Translations under genes and position numbers: made by a program
In this document: positions 53,951 to 62,506 of the stretch, piece after piece
How the letters are laid out: every line of letters starts with the position of its first letter
How positions within the stretch are numbered: the first letter of the stretch is position 1
NCBI RefSeq assembly: GCF_009936275.1
Contig: NZ_AP019797.1
Coordinates: 2,153,890 to 2,217,889, forward strand
Direction of reading: 5' to 3'
From: Rhodothermus marinus
GTDB taxonomy: Bacteria; Bacteroidota; Rhodothermia; Rhodothermales; Rhodothermaceae
Length of the DNA stretch: 64,000 bases
Notes under the pieces: model-generated
Told to the model about the DNA's origin: nothing
The model's database searches: none
The model's input: the letters and a program-made list of their open reading frames with translations, nothing else

Positions 53951-55672
53951 TTACAGGTTGCCTTTTTTGAGTTGTTCGACGGCATAGTGCGCCGCCCGCG
54001 CCGTCAGCGCCATGTAGGTGATCGAGGGGTTCTGACAGGCCGACGAAGCCATGCAGGCCCCATCGGTCACGAACACGTTCGGCACGTCGTGCATCTGGTT
54101 GTAGGCGTTCAGCACCGACGTCTTCGGATCCCGACCCATCCGCGCCGTCCCCATCTCGTGAATGCACAGCCCCGGATGCGCGAACTCGATCCCGTCGTAC
54201 ACCTGGATATTCCGGGCGCCGGCCGCCTCGAGCATCTCGGCCGCGCTCTGCGCCATGTCTTTGCGCATGGCCAGCTCGTTCTCGCCCCAGGTGCAGTGGA
54301 CGCGCAACAGCGGCATTCCCCAGGGGTCCGTGCGCTCCGGGTCCAGCTCCACGTAGTTCTCGTAACGCGGCAGCATCTCGCCCCAGGCCCCCAGTCCCAT
54401 GATCCACGGCCCCGGATCACGCAGGGCTTTTTTGAACGCAGCGCCGAAGCCATTCATGTTCACGCCCCGGTCCCACCCTGGCCGCGAGGCGCCTCCCTGA
54501 TAGCCGAAGCCCCGGAGGTAGTCCGACCGGTGCGTGGCGCGATCGCCCAGGTTTCGAAAACGCGGAATGTAAATACCGTTGGGCCGATCGCCGTAGTAGT
54601 ACCGGTCCTCGAAGCCCGGGATCTCTCCGCTGGCACCGACCACGAAGTGATGATCCATGAGGTAGTGGCCCAGCACCCCACTCGAATTGCCCAGCCCGTT
54701 CGGAAAACGAGGCGTCTTCGAGTTCAACAGAATCTGCGTCGTCCCCAGCGTCGAAGCGCACAGGAAAATGATCCGCCCGTAAAACTCCAGCATCTCCTTC
54801 GTCTCCCGGTCGATCACCCGCACCCCCACGGCCCGGTCCTTCTCCTCGTCGTAGATCACACTGTGCACAATGCTGTTGGGCCGTAGCGTCAGGTTCCCCG
54901 TCGCCCGCGCCGCCGGAAGCGTGGCACTCAGGCTCGAAAAATACGCCCCCGGTGTGCAGCCCCGCTCGCAGACGCCGCAGTAATGGCAGGCCGCACGGCC
55001 GTTCAGGGGTACGGTCAGCACGGCCACACGCCCGATGGTCATTTTGCGACCGGGGAAAGCTTTTTCGATGCGTTCCTTGACGTGCAACTCGACGCAGTTC
55101 ATCGGCATCGGCGGCAAAAACTGACCGTCCGGAAGCTGCGGCAAGCCCTCGGCCTGACCGCTGATCCCCGCAAAACGCTCCACATAGTCGTACCACGGCG
55201 CAATGTCCCGGTAACGGATCGGCCAGTCCACCCCGAAGCCATCCCGGGCGTTCGCCTCGAAGTCCAGGTCGCTCCACCGGTAACACTGGCGCCCCCACAT
55301 GAGTGAACGCCCGCCTACCCGATCCCCGCGAATCCAGATGAACGGCTCCAGCTGGATGTAGGGATTTTCTTTGTCGTTGATGAACAGGTGCCTGGTATCT
55401 TCGCGACAGGCGTAGCAGTTTTTCTGAATGGCATACTCCTCGTCGAAAAGGCTGCGCTCGCCGCGCCCGCGAAAGGAGAATTTCCAGGGCGGTTGGTGCT
55501 CGGTCACGTAGTCCTTGCCGTGCTCCAGGGGACGGCCGCGTTCCAGCACGAGCGTCTTCAGGCCCAGTTCGCAGAGCTCTTTGGCCGCCCAGCCTCCTGA
55601 AATGCCCGATCCCACCACGATCGCATCGTACACCTCCGGCGGCCGTGCCACAAACACGTTCTTTTTCACCAT
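53951..55672 (-). CDS. GMC family sugar oxidoreductase (glucoside 3-dehydrogenase-like), copy 1
   Basis: The 573-residue flavoprotein has an FAD-binding VVGSGISGGWAAKELCELGL near the N-terminus, a four-cysteine motif ACHYCGVCERGC (Cys229, 232, 235, 239) that could bind an Fe-S cluster, and the GMC active site His505 (CIHEMGTARMG) and Asn548 (ACQNPSIT). This pattern fits membrane-coupled glucose/glucoside dehydrogenases that work with a subunit-3 partner, encoded directly downstream. It lies 12 bases after the second GMC copy, to which it is nearly identical at both ends. Confidence 0.9.
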   Translation of the reverse strand: MVKKNVFVARPPEVYDAIVVGSGISGGWAAKELCELGLKTLVLERGRPLEHGKDYVTEHQPPWKFSFRGRGERSLFDEEYAIQKNCYACREDTRHLFINDKENPYIQLEPFIWIRGDRVGGRSLMWGRQCYRWSDLDFEANARDGFGVDWPIRYRDIAPWYDYVERFAGISGQAEGLPQLPDGQFLPPMPMNCVELHVKERIEKAFPGRKMTIGRVAVLTVPLNGRAACHYCGVCERGCTPGAYFSSLSATLPAARATGNLTLRPNSIVHSVIYDEEKDRAVGVRVIDRETKEMLEFYGRIIFLCASTLGTTQILLNSKTPRFPNGLGNSSGVLGHYLMDHHFVVGASGEIPGFEDRYYYGDRPNGIYIPRFRNLGDRATHRSDYLRGFGYQGGASRPGWDRGVNMNGFGAAFKKALRDPGPWIMGLGAWGEMLPRYENYVELDPERTDPWGMPLLRVHCTWGENELAMRKDMAQSAAEMLEAAGARNIQVYDGIEFAHPGLCIHEMGTARMGRDPKTSVLNAYNQMHDVPNVFVTDGACMASSACQNPSITYMALTARAAHYAVEQLKKGNL

Positions 55673-55684
55673 CGGCGACGTCGT

Positions 55685-57403
55685 TTACAGGTTGCCTTTT
55701 TTGAGTTGTTCGACGGCATAGTGCGCCGCCCGCGCCGTCAGCGCCATGTACGTCAGCGACGGGTTCTGGCAGGCCGAAGACGTCATGCAGGCCCCATCGG
55801 TCACGAACACGTTCGGCACGTCGTGCATCTGGTTGTAGGCGTTCAGCACCGACGTCTTCGGATCCCGACCCATCCGCGCCGTCCCCATCTCATGAATGCC
55901 CTCGCCGGGTTTGTAGTCGTCGATGTACGGCTGCACGTTTTTGCCCCCGGCCGCCTCGAGCATCTCGGCCGCCGCATTGGCCATGTCCTCCCGCATCTTC
56001 CGCTCGTTCTCGCTCAGCGTACAGTGAATGCGCAGCACCGGAATGCCCCAGGCGTCGGTTACCTCCGGATCCAGTTCCACGTAGTTCTCGTAGCGCGGTA
56101 GCATCTCGCCGAAACCGGTCAGCCACATACGCCAGGGGCCGGGATCGCGCAGCGCCTGCTTGAGCGACACGCCAAAACCGTCCATCTCCGCCCCGCGCCA
56201 CCAGCTTCCCCGGCTGGCCCCCCCCTGATAGCCGTATCCACGCAGAAAGTCCGGATGCCGCGTGGCGCGATCGCCCAGGTTTCGAAAACGCGGAATGTAA
56301 ATGCCGTTGGGCCGATTGCCGAAGTAATACCGGTCCTCGAAGCCGGGGAATTCGGCTCCGGCCCCCACTTTGAAATGATGGTCCATGAGGTAGTGGCCCA
56401 GCACCCCACTGGAGTTGCCCAGCCCGTTCGGAAAACGCCGCGACTTCGAATTCAACAGAATCTGCGTCGTTGCCAGCGTCGAGGCGCACAGGAAAATGAT
56501 CCGCCCGTAAAACTCCAGCATCTCCTTCGTCTCCCGGTCGATCACCCGCACGCCCACGGCCCGGTCCCGCTCCTCGTCGTAGATCACGCTGTGCACAATG
56601 CTGTTGGGCCGAAGCGTCAGGTTCCCCGTCGCCCGCGCCGCCGGAAGCGTACTGCTCAGGCTGCTGAAGTAAGCCCCCGGCGTACAACCGCGATCGCACG
56701 GGCCGCAGTAATGGCAGGCGCCTCGTCCGTTGTGTGGCACCGTCAGGATGGCCGCCCGTCCGATGGTCATTTTGCGGCCGGGGAAGGCCTTCTCGATGCG
56801 CTCCTTGACGTGCAGCTCGACGCAGTTCATCGGCATCGGCGGCAGAAACTGCCCGTCCGGAAGCTGCGGCAACCCCTCGGCCTGGCCCGTAATACCGACA
56901 AAACGTTCCACGTAGTCGTACCAGGGGGCAATATCCCGGTACCGAATCGGCCAGTCGATGGCGATGCCTTCGCGCGCGTTCGCCTCGAAATCCATTTCAC
57001 TCCACCGGTAGCTCTGCCGTCCCCACATGATGGAGCGCCCGCCCACCTGATCGCCGCGAATCCACAGGAAAGGCTTGTCGGGGTCGTGCGTGTACGGATT
57101 TTCCCGATCGTTGATGAAAAAGTGGATGTTGTACTCGTTGACCGGGCCGGCCTGCATCTGGATGTAGTGATCCTCGAGCATGCGCTTGCGGTCTTCCAGA
57201 CCCCGGAAGGACGTCTGCCACGGCGGCATGTGCTCGGTGATGTAGTCTTTGCCGTGCTCGATGGGACGGCCGCGTTCCAGCACGAGCGTCTTCAGGCCCA
57301 GTTCGCAGAGTTCTTTGGCCGCCCAGCCCCCTGAAATGCCCGATCCCACCACGATCGCATCGTACACCTCCGGCGGCCGCGCCACAAACACGTTCTTTTT
57401 CAT
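55685..57403 (-). CDS. GMC family sugar oxidoreductase (glucoside 3-dehydrogenase-like), copy 2
   Basis: The start at 57403 (MKKNVFVARPPEVYDAIVVG) is supported by AAGGAGG just upstream; a longer frame to 57418 is less likely. The 572-residue protein shows the same FAD, cysteine (ACHYCGPCDRGC) and active-site motifs (GIHEMGTARMG, ACQNPSLT) as copy 1. The N-terminal 50 residues differ by very few changes, and both end AHYAVEQLKKGNL. It differs most in the middle (IQMQAGPVNEYNIHFFINDR). It is the first gene of the operon that ends at the terminator near 50.07 kb. Confidence 0.92.
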   Translation of the reverse strand: MKKNVFVARPPEVYDAIVVGSGISGGWAAKELCELGLKTLVLERGRPIEHGKDYITEHMPPWQTSFRGLEDRKRMLEDHYIQMQAGPVNEYNIHFFINDRENPYTHDPDKPFLWIRGDQVGGRSIMWGRQSYRWSEMDFEANAREGIAIDWPIRYRDIAPWYDYVERFVGITGQAEGLPQLPDGQFLPPMPMNCVELHVKERIEKAFPGRKMTIGRAAILTVPHNGRGACHYCGPCDRGCTPGAYFSSLSSTLPAARATGNLTLRPNSIVHSVIYDEERDRAVGVRVIDRETKEMLEFYGRIIFLCASTLATTQILLNSKSRRFPNGLGNSSGVLGHYLMDHHFKVGAGAEFPGFEDRYYFGNRPNGIYIPRFRNLGDRATRHPDFLRGYGYQGGASRGSWWRGAEMDGFGVSLKQALRDPGPWRMWLTGFGEMLPRYENYVELDPEVTDAWGIPVLRIHCTLSENERKMREDMANAAAEMLEAAGGKNVQPYIDDYKPGEGIHEMGTARMGRDPKTSVLNAYNQMHDVPNVFVTDGACMTSSACQNPSLTYMALTARAAHYAVEQLKKGNL

Positions 57404-57455
57404 AAGGCCCTCCTTCAAACAGCTTTAAACGAAAGCCCTTTCATCAAGCAGCTTG

Positions 57456-57484
57456 AAGATAGTATGGAGTCCCCTTTTTTGCAA
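57456..57484 (-). promoter_or_regulatory. Promoter for the GMC/isomerase operon
   Basis: On the minus strand TTGCAA (complement of 57479-57484), a 17-base spacer and TATCTT (complement of 57456-57461) form a good primary-sigma promoter. Transcription would start near 57449, about 46 bases before the ATG at 57403. Confidence 0.6.
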
Positions 57485-57488
57485 ACCA

Positions 57489-57502
57489 TGAAACCGGTTC
57501 CA
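57489..57502. promoter_or_regulatory. LacI-family operator between divergent promoters
   Basis: TGAAACCGGTTCCA is a 14-bp inverted repeat with a central CG, of the form expected for LacI/GalR-family repressors. Its AACCGGTT core is perfect. It sits between the GMC promoter (-35 at 57479-57484, minus) and the promoter of the divergent Gfo/Idh/MocA gene (57519-57548, plus). No LacI-type regulator gene is in the window. Confidence 0.6.
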
Positions 57503-57518
57503 AACAACAAAGTCCTGC

Positions 57519-57548
57519 TTCACATTTAAGCGCCGCATGCTATTTTTC
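57519..57548 (+). promoter_or_regulatory. Promoter for the divergent Gfo/Idh/MocA gene
   Basis: TTCACA at 57519-57524 and TATTTT at 57541-57546 are 16 bases apart. The same -10 region also reads TATTTTTC (57541-57548), matching the Bacteroidota -7 TAnnTTTG pattern with one mismatch. The ATG is at 57578. Confidence 0.5.
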
Positions 57549-57577
57549 GAGACAAATGGACCAACTCACAGATTTCC

Positions 57578-58822
57578 ATGAAACGACTTGGTGTTGGGTT
57601 TATCGGAAGCGGCTTTATCACGCGCTTTCATATTCAGTCCTGGCAGGCCGTGCGCGACGCCGACATCCGGGGCATCTGGAGCCCGAACCGGGCCCATGCC
57701 GAAGCAGCGGCAGCGCTGGCCCGTGAACTGCACGTGGGCGAAGCCCGGGCGTTCGACTCGATCGAAGCGATGGTGGCCGATCCTTCGATCGACGCGATCT
57801 GGATCTGCGGCCCCAACCACGCCCGCATCGAAAACATGGAAGCCATTGTGGATGCGCTGGAACGCGGTAAAGGCGAACTGGTCGGCGTGGCCTGCGAAAA
57901 GCCGCTGGCGCGCAACGTGGCCGAAGCGCGCCGCATGGTGGAACTGGTGGAGCGCACCGGTCTCCTGCACGGCTACCTGGAAGACCAGCTGTTCACACCG
58001 GCCATCCGACGCGGCCGGGAGATCCTCTGGAAACGCGGCGCCGCGCTGACCGGCCGCCCCTACCTGGCCCGCGCGGCCGAAGAGCACAGCGGACCGCACG
58101 CCCCCTGGTTCTGGTTCGGCAACCTGCAGGGCGGCGGCGTGCTCAACGACATGATGTGCCACAGCGTCGAGGTGGCTCGCTTCCTGCTGACCGAACCCGG
58201 CAAGCCGCGCCAGAGCATCCGCCCGGTCAAGGTGACGGCCCAGATCGCCAGCCTGAAGTGGTCGCGTCCGGAGTACGCCGCCTGGCTCCGGGAGCACATG
58301 GACCCGCGTCTGGACTACGAACACCATCCGGCTGAGGACTTCGCCCGCGCGACGATTGAGTTCGTGGACGAAGACGGCCGCACGCTCATCGCCGAAACAA
58401 CCACTTCGTGGAGCTACGTGGGCCCCGGACTGCGCCTGACGGCCGAACTGCTCGGTCCCGAATATTCGATGCAGGTCAACTCGCTGGACACCGGCGCCCG
58501 GCTGTTCTTCAGCCGGCGCGTGCAGGGCGAAGCCGGCGAAGATCTGGTCGAAAAGCAGAATGCCGAGCAGGGCTGGATGCCGCTGGTAGGCAACGAAGCG
58601 GCCGAATACGGCTACGAATGGGAAAACCGCTACTTCGTGCGCTGCTTCCTCGAAGGACGCCAGCCGGAGGAGGACTTCCACGCAGGCCTGGAAGTGGTCG
58701 AACTGCTCATGACCGCCTACATGAGCGCCGAGCAGGAACGCACGCTCTCCTGGAAGCCAGAAGGACTGGAAACGTTCGTGCCGGCCGTCGCCCGCGGCAC
58801 CTGGCAACCGAACCGACGGTGA
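57578..58822 (+). CDS. Gfo/Idh/MocA family oxidoreductase (cytoplasmic, divergent)
   Basis: The 414-residue protein begins MKRLGVGFIGSGFITRFHIQ with the Rossmann motif, has the sugar-dehydrogenase Lys in VACEKPLARNVAEARRMVEL, and a His-containing active-site segment GGGVLNDMMCHSVEVARFLL. It has no signal peptide. It is the only plus-strand gene of the sugar locus and shares a 175-base control region, including a LacI-type operator, with the GMC operon. It is likely to act on the same sugar or its keto form. Confidence 0.92.
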   Translation: MKRLGVGFIGSGFITRFHIQSWQAVRDADIRGIWSPNRAHAEAAAALARELHVGEARAFDSIEAMVADPSIDAIWICGPNHARIENMEAIVDALERGKGELVGVACEKPLARNVAEARRMVELVERTGLLHGYLEDQLFTPAIRRGREILWKRGAALTGRPYLARAAEEHSGPHAPWFWFGNLQGGGVLNDMMCHSVEVARFLLTEPGKPRQSIRPVKVTAQIASLKWSRPEYAAWLREHMDPRLDYEHHPAEDFARATIEFVDEDGRTLIAETTTSWSYVGPGLRLTAELLGPEYSMQVNSLDTGARLFFSRRVQGEAGEDLVEKQNAEQGWMPLVGNEAAEYGYEWENRYFVRCFLEGRQPEEDFHAGLEVVELLMTAYMSAEQERTLSWKPEGLETFVPAVARGTWQPNRR

Positions 58823-58859
58823 CGTTCAGGCCAGCATGTCACGCCTTCAGCGCAAAATT

Positions 58860-58885
58860 TGCAAGCTGCTTGCAGATTATCTGCA
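58860..58885. promoter_or_regulatory. Two overlapping 15-bp palindromes in a convergent gap
   Basis: TGCAAGCTGCTTGCA (58860-58874) and TGCAGATTATCTGCA (58871-58885) are both perfect inverted repeats and share TGCA. They lie in the 209-base gap between a plus-strand and a minus-strand gene that converge, so they are not at an obvious promoter. A run of nine C (58949-58957) lies further right, followed on the minus strand by a weak T-rich terminator-like tail (TTCTTTTT). Confidence 0.5.
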
Positions 58886-59031
58886 ATGCCCTGCGCGGCA
58901 CCCCGTCTTCAACGGTGCCGGTGACATAAGCGCATCCGCAAAAAGAAGCCCCCCCCCGAAAGAAAGGCGTGCTCAGCTGCGCGCTGCACAGTTGCCGGCC
59001 CTGGTTTCGCCACACTGACGGCAGCCCCGTT

Positions 59032-60366
59032 TTACAGGTGCCAGCCGCTGCGGTAGGTGGGCCGGATGTATTCCTCCGGCACCTCGATGTTCGTCACGCG
59101 CAGGGTGGCCGCGTCCCATTCGATCGTGCCGCCCACGCGCACGGCCAGATTCCCCAGCAGCACCATCTCCGTCAACGGCCCCGCATAGTCCGGGAAGTTC
59201 GAACCCGCCTGCCCACCGTTTTTACAGGCTTCGATCCATTCCTGATATACCCCCGGCGAACGCGGGTAGCGCGGCGCCGGTGCCGAAGCGATCCATTCCT
59301 GATGCCGCGACTCGGGCACCAGGCGCGGATTTTCCCCATAGGTCCCTGCAATCAACACGCCCTCGTCGCCGATGAACATCTGCCCGCTGTCCATCGGCGG
59401 CCAGGGCCGATCCTTCTCCCACTGTGGGGGACGCGGCGGCGCCAGGTTGCCGTCGCGCCAGACCACCCGAAGCGCCGGCCGATTTCCCCGGGCCGCAAAC
59501 TCGTAGGTTACGCGCGACACCAGCGGCGCCGTCTCCGGAAAAACCGGGGTCGTCTCGGCCGTCACCCGCACCGGATCGCGCAGGTCGAACGTCCAGAAGG
59601 CCGCATCCATGATGTGACAGCCCATGTCGCCCAGCGCCCCGGTGCCAAAGTCCCACCAGCCCCGCCACTTGAACGGCACGTAGGCCGGATGGTAGGGCCG
59701 CTCCGGCGCCGGACCCAGCCACAGATCCCAGGCCAGCGTCGGCGGCACGTGGTAGGCCTCCAGCGGCCGCTCAATCGCCTGCGGCCAGATCGGCCGGTTC
59801 GTCCAGAAATGAATCTCCCGCACCGTACCGATCGCACCCGCTTCGATCCATTCCCGGATCTGGCGCGTGCCTTCGCCCGCGTGCCCCTGGTTGCCCATCT
59901 GCGTCACCACCCCTTTTTCGCGCGCCGCCTCGGCCAGCCGCCGCGCCTCGTAGATCGTGCGCGTGAGCGGCTTTTCGCAGTAGACATGTTTGCCCATCTG
60001 AATGGCCATCATCGCCGCCACGGCGTGCGTGTGGTCGGGCGTCGAGATCACCACCGCATCGATTCGGTCGCCTTCGCGCTCCAGCATTACCCGGAAGTCC
60101 TTATAGCGCGGTACATTCGGAAAGGCCCGATAGGTCTCGGCCGCCCGCTCGTCGTCCACATCGCAGAAGGCCACCAGATTTTCCGAAGAGACGCCACGCA
60201 CGTTCCAGGCGCCACGGCCCCCCACGCCGATGCAGGCAATGTTCAGTTTGTCGCTGGGCGGCACAAAGCCTCGTCCCAGTACGTGCCGGGGCACGATCGT
60301 GAAAGCGGCTCCGGCCGTGGCCATCGTACCCAGAAACCGACGTCGGGAAATTCGCCCTCCTGCCAT
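59032..60366 (-). CDS. Tat-exported Gfo/Idh/MocA family oxidoreductase
   Basis: The 444-residue protein begins MAGGRISRRRFLGTMATAGA with a strong twin-arginine motif. The Rossmann region is KLNIACIGVGGRGAWNVRG, the Lys motif VYCEKPLTRTIYEARRLAEA and the His segment GTGALGDMGCHIMDAAFWTF. Periplasmic members of this family carry a tightly bound NAD(P) and act as nucleotide-retaining oxidoreductases. It is the last gene of the right-hand operon (21 bases after the next Gfo/Idh/MocA gene) and converges on the cytoplasmic paralogue. Confidence 0.92.
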   Translation of the reverse strand: MAGGRISRRRFLGTMATAGAAFTIVPRHVLGRGFVPPSDKLNIACIGVGGRGAWNVRGVSSENLVAFCDVDDERAAETYRAFPNVPRYKDFRVMLEREGDRIDAVVISTPDHTHAVAAMMAIQMGKHVYCEKPLTRTIYEARRLAEAAREKGVVTQMGNQGHAGEGTRQIREWIEAGAIGTVREIHFWTNRPIWPQAIERPLEAYHVPPTLAWDLWLGPAPERPYHPAYVPFKWRGWWDFGTGALGDMGCHIMDAAFWTFDLRDPVRVTAETTPVFPETAPLVSRVTYEFAARGNRPALRVVWRDGNLAPPRPPQWEKDRPWPPMDSGQMFIGDEGVLIAGTYGENPRLVPESRHQEWIASAPAPRYPRSPGVYQEWIEACKNGGQAGSNFPDYAGPLTEMVLLGNLAVRVGGTIEWDAATLRVTNIEVPEEYIRPTYRSGWHL

Positions 60367-60387
60367 GGTTCCTCTGGAATTACGTTT

Positions 60388-61776
60388 TCAGGTCTGTCGC
60401 ATGTTTTCCGGATCCCAGCCGATCGCCCGATTTTCAAGGTAGCTGGTGTTCGAAAGGAGCGCCGGAGCGGCGGCCCGGAAGCCAAAGGTGCCGTCCTCGA
60501 CCACCCGCCCGCGCGTGCGCACCGCTTCGAAGAAGTTGCGGAAGTGATCCAGCCGGTCGTCGTAGCCCGGCGGAGCCTGGTAGACCACTTCCTGCGTTTC
60601 CGAGACCTCACGCTGCGGCGGATTTTCGGCCCGGAACGCTTCGAGGATCTGTCGTTGCATGGCCTCCGGGAACGTCCGCAGCGAATTCCAGCCGAGCAGC
60701 TCCTGCTCGGTCAGCCGTCGCGGCGGAAGCTTCGAGAGCCGCACCTGTCCCCATCCGATCTCGATCATCCCCTCGTCGCCGATGAACCGAAACGCCTCGC
60801 CGCCACCTCCGCCGTTGGCAAAGTTCACCTTGAGCGAAAGCGTAAACGACGGGTGAGCCGCTGTGTCAGGGTATTCATACAGTCCGGCCATGACGTCGGG
60901 CACCTCCCGGCCGTCTTTCCAGAAGCGGAGCCCGCCCGAGGCGTAGATGCGCGTGGGACCGAGTGCGTCGAGGACAAAGTGGATGCCCGAAAACAGATGC
61001 ACGAACAGATCCCCGGGGATGCCCGTGCCGTAGTCCCAGTAGTTGCGCCAGCGGAAAAAGCGCACGGGATCGAACGGCCGGTGTGGTGCCGGTCCCAGAA
61101 AACGCTCCCAGTCGACGGTCTGCGGCGAGGCGTCCGGCGGGATCGTGTACTGCCAGGCGCCGGTGGCCGAGTTGCGGTTCATATAGGCCTCGACCATGTT
61201 GAGCTGGCCGATGGCACCCGATCGGTACAGCTCGCGGGCTTTGGCGTACAGGATAGAACTGACGCGCTGGCTGCCCACGATGAGCACGCGGCCGGTGCGT
61301 CGCTCGGCTTCGATGACGCGCAGGCCGTCCTCAACGCGCTGCACCATAGGCTTTTCCAGGTACACGTCCTTGCCGGCCTCCATGGCCTCGATGGCGATCT
61401 GCGCGTGCAGGTGGTCCGGCGTGGAGATGACGACGGCGTCCACATCCGGCCGTGCCAGCACCTCGCGATAGTCGCGCGTGGTGAACACGTCGGCACCGAA
61501 CACCTCCTTCGTACGCACGAGCCGCCCGTCGTAGCAGTCGGCCACGGCGACCAGGCGTACCCCGGGCACCTGCAACGCCGTACGGGCATTGCCAAAGCCC
61601 ATGATCCCCATGCCGATCATGCCCAGACCGATCGTGTCGGAGGGCGGCACGGGTCGAAGCGGTTCCGGGTGCAGCCGAACGATATGCGCCGGGCGCGTCA
61701 GTACGGCCGGCCCCAGGGCCAGTCCGGCCAGCGAGGCGCCCGTCCGGCGCAGAAAGTCGCGTCGTGACGTAGCCAT
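60388..61776 (-). CDS. Tat-exported Gfo/Idh/MocA family oxidoreductase (second)
   Basis: The 462-residue protein begins MATSRRDFLRRTGASLAGLA, a twin-arginine signal. The Rossmann motif is IGLGMIGMGIMGFGNARTAL, the Lys motif VYLEKPMVQRVEDGLRVIEA, and the later segment YWDYGTGIPGDLFVHLFSGI carries the catalytic His. It is four bases after the DUF1080 gene. It is clearly distinct from the paralogue just downstream, so the two may act on different steps (oxidation and reduction) or different sugars. Confidence 0.92.
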   Translation of the reverse strand: MATSRRDFLRRTGASLAGLALGPAVLTRPAHIVRLHPEPLRPVPPSDTIGLGMIGMGIMGFGNARTALQVPGVRLVAVADCYDGRLVRTKEVFGADVFTTRDYREVLARPDVDAVVISTPDHLHAQIAIEAMEAGKDVYLEKPMVQRVEDGLRVIEAERRTGRVLIVGSQRVSSILYAKARELYRSGAIGQLNMVEAYMNRNSATGAWQYTIPPDASPQTVDWERFLGPAPHRPFDPVRFFRWRNYWDYGTGIPGDLFVHLFSGIHFVLDALGPTRIYASGGLRFWKDGREVPDVMAGLYEYPDTAAHPSFTLSLKVNFANGGGGGEAFRFIGDEGMIEIGWGQVRLSKLPPRRLTEQELLGWNSLRTFPEAMQRQILEAFRAENPPQREVSETQEVVYQAPPGYDDRLDHFRNFFEAVRTRGRVVEDGTFGFRAAAPALLSNTSYLENRAIGWDPENMRQT

Positions 61777-61780
61777 GAGG

Positions 61781-62506
61781 TTATCGATTCAGCAAACGAA
61801 TGCGGATGTTGCGATACCAGACCGGATCGCCATGATGCTGCAGGGCAATGTGGCCCTGCCGCGCCCTGCCGAAGTTCGGATAGACCCGGAATTTGCTGGC
61901 CGCCACACGAGCGTTCCAGTCCTCGCTCCAGAGTTCGTATTCGACCACCTTGCGGCCGTTGAGCCAGTGCTCGACGTGCGCGCTGTCCACCACAATCCGC
62001 GTCGTGTTCCACTCCCCGGCCGGACGCACCGCCGACGGATCCGTCGGATAGAGCGCGTAGCAGGCGCCGGCGCTCGTCTTCGGATCGTTGCCGTCCGGAT
62101 GCCCCGCATTGTCCAGCACCTGATACTCCGGCCCGCTCATCCACGGCGCATCGTACTCCTCCGTCACCCGGTACATGATCCCGCTGTTGCCGCCCGGCGC
62201 CACCTTCCATTCCAGCTCCAGCACAAAGTCGGCAAACTGCTCCTTCGTGAGCAGGTCGCCGCTCCCCTCGCCCGTGCAGTGCAGCGTCCCGTCTTCGGCA
62301 ATCCGCCAGCACGGCGGAATCGTCTCGCTTCGGTAGCCGCGCCAGGCCTCCAGACTCGTGCCGTCAAACAACACGATCCAGCCGGACGTGTCGGCCGCGG
62401 CCGCCTGCGCCTGCGCCGGTGCCTCCGAGCGCGACGGCCCGCACCCGGCTGCCAGCAGTACGATGCCCGGCAAAACCACTGAAAAAAGACGTCGCATACG
62501 GTTCAT
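61781..62506 (-). CDS. DUF1080 (3-keto-disaccharide hydrolase family) lipoprotein
   Basis: The start at 62506 gives [20 protein letters not shown] followed by the lipobox cysteine (AAGC). The 241-residue protein then shows [77 protein letters not shown] and [20 protein letters not shown], the hallmarks of the LamG-like DUF1080 family. Pfam now describes these as 3-keto-disaccharide hydrolases, and related proteins act as 3-keto-glycoside lyases. A longer open frame upstream belongs to another gene. Its start overlaps the isomerase gene by four bases. Confidence 0.92.
   Translation of the reverse strand: MNRMRRLFSVVLPGIVLLAAGCGPSRSEAPAQAQAAAADTSGWIVLFDGTSLEAWRGYRSETIPPCWRIAEDGTLHCTGEGSGDLLTKEQFADFVLELEWKVAPGGNSGIMYRVTEEYDAPWMSGPEYQVLDNAGHPDGNDPKTSAGACYALYPTDPSAVRPAGEWNTTRIVVDSAHVEHWLNGRKVVEYELWSEDWNARVAASKFRVYPNFGRARQGHIALQHHGDPVWYRNIRIRLLNR

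Noticed and set aside
58949-58957. Run of nine C as a phase-variable site
   Set aside because: It lies in non-coding sequence outside any promoter or gene, so there is no reading frame or promoter for slippage to switch.
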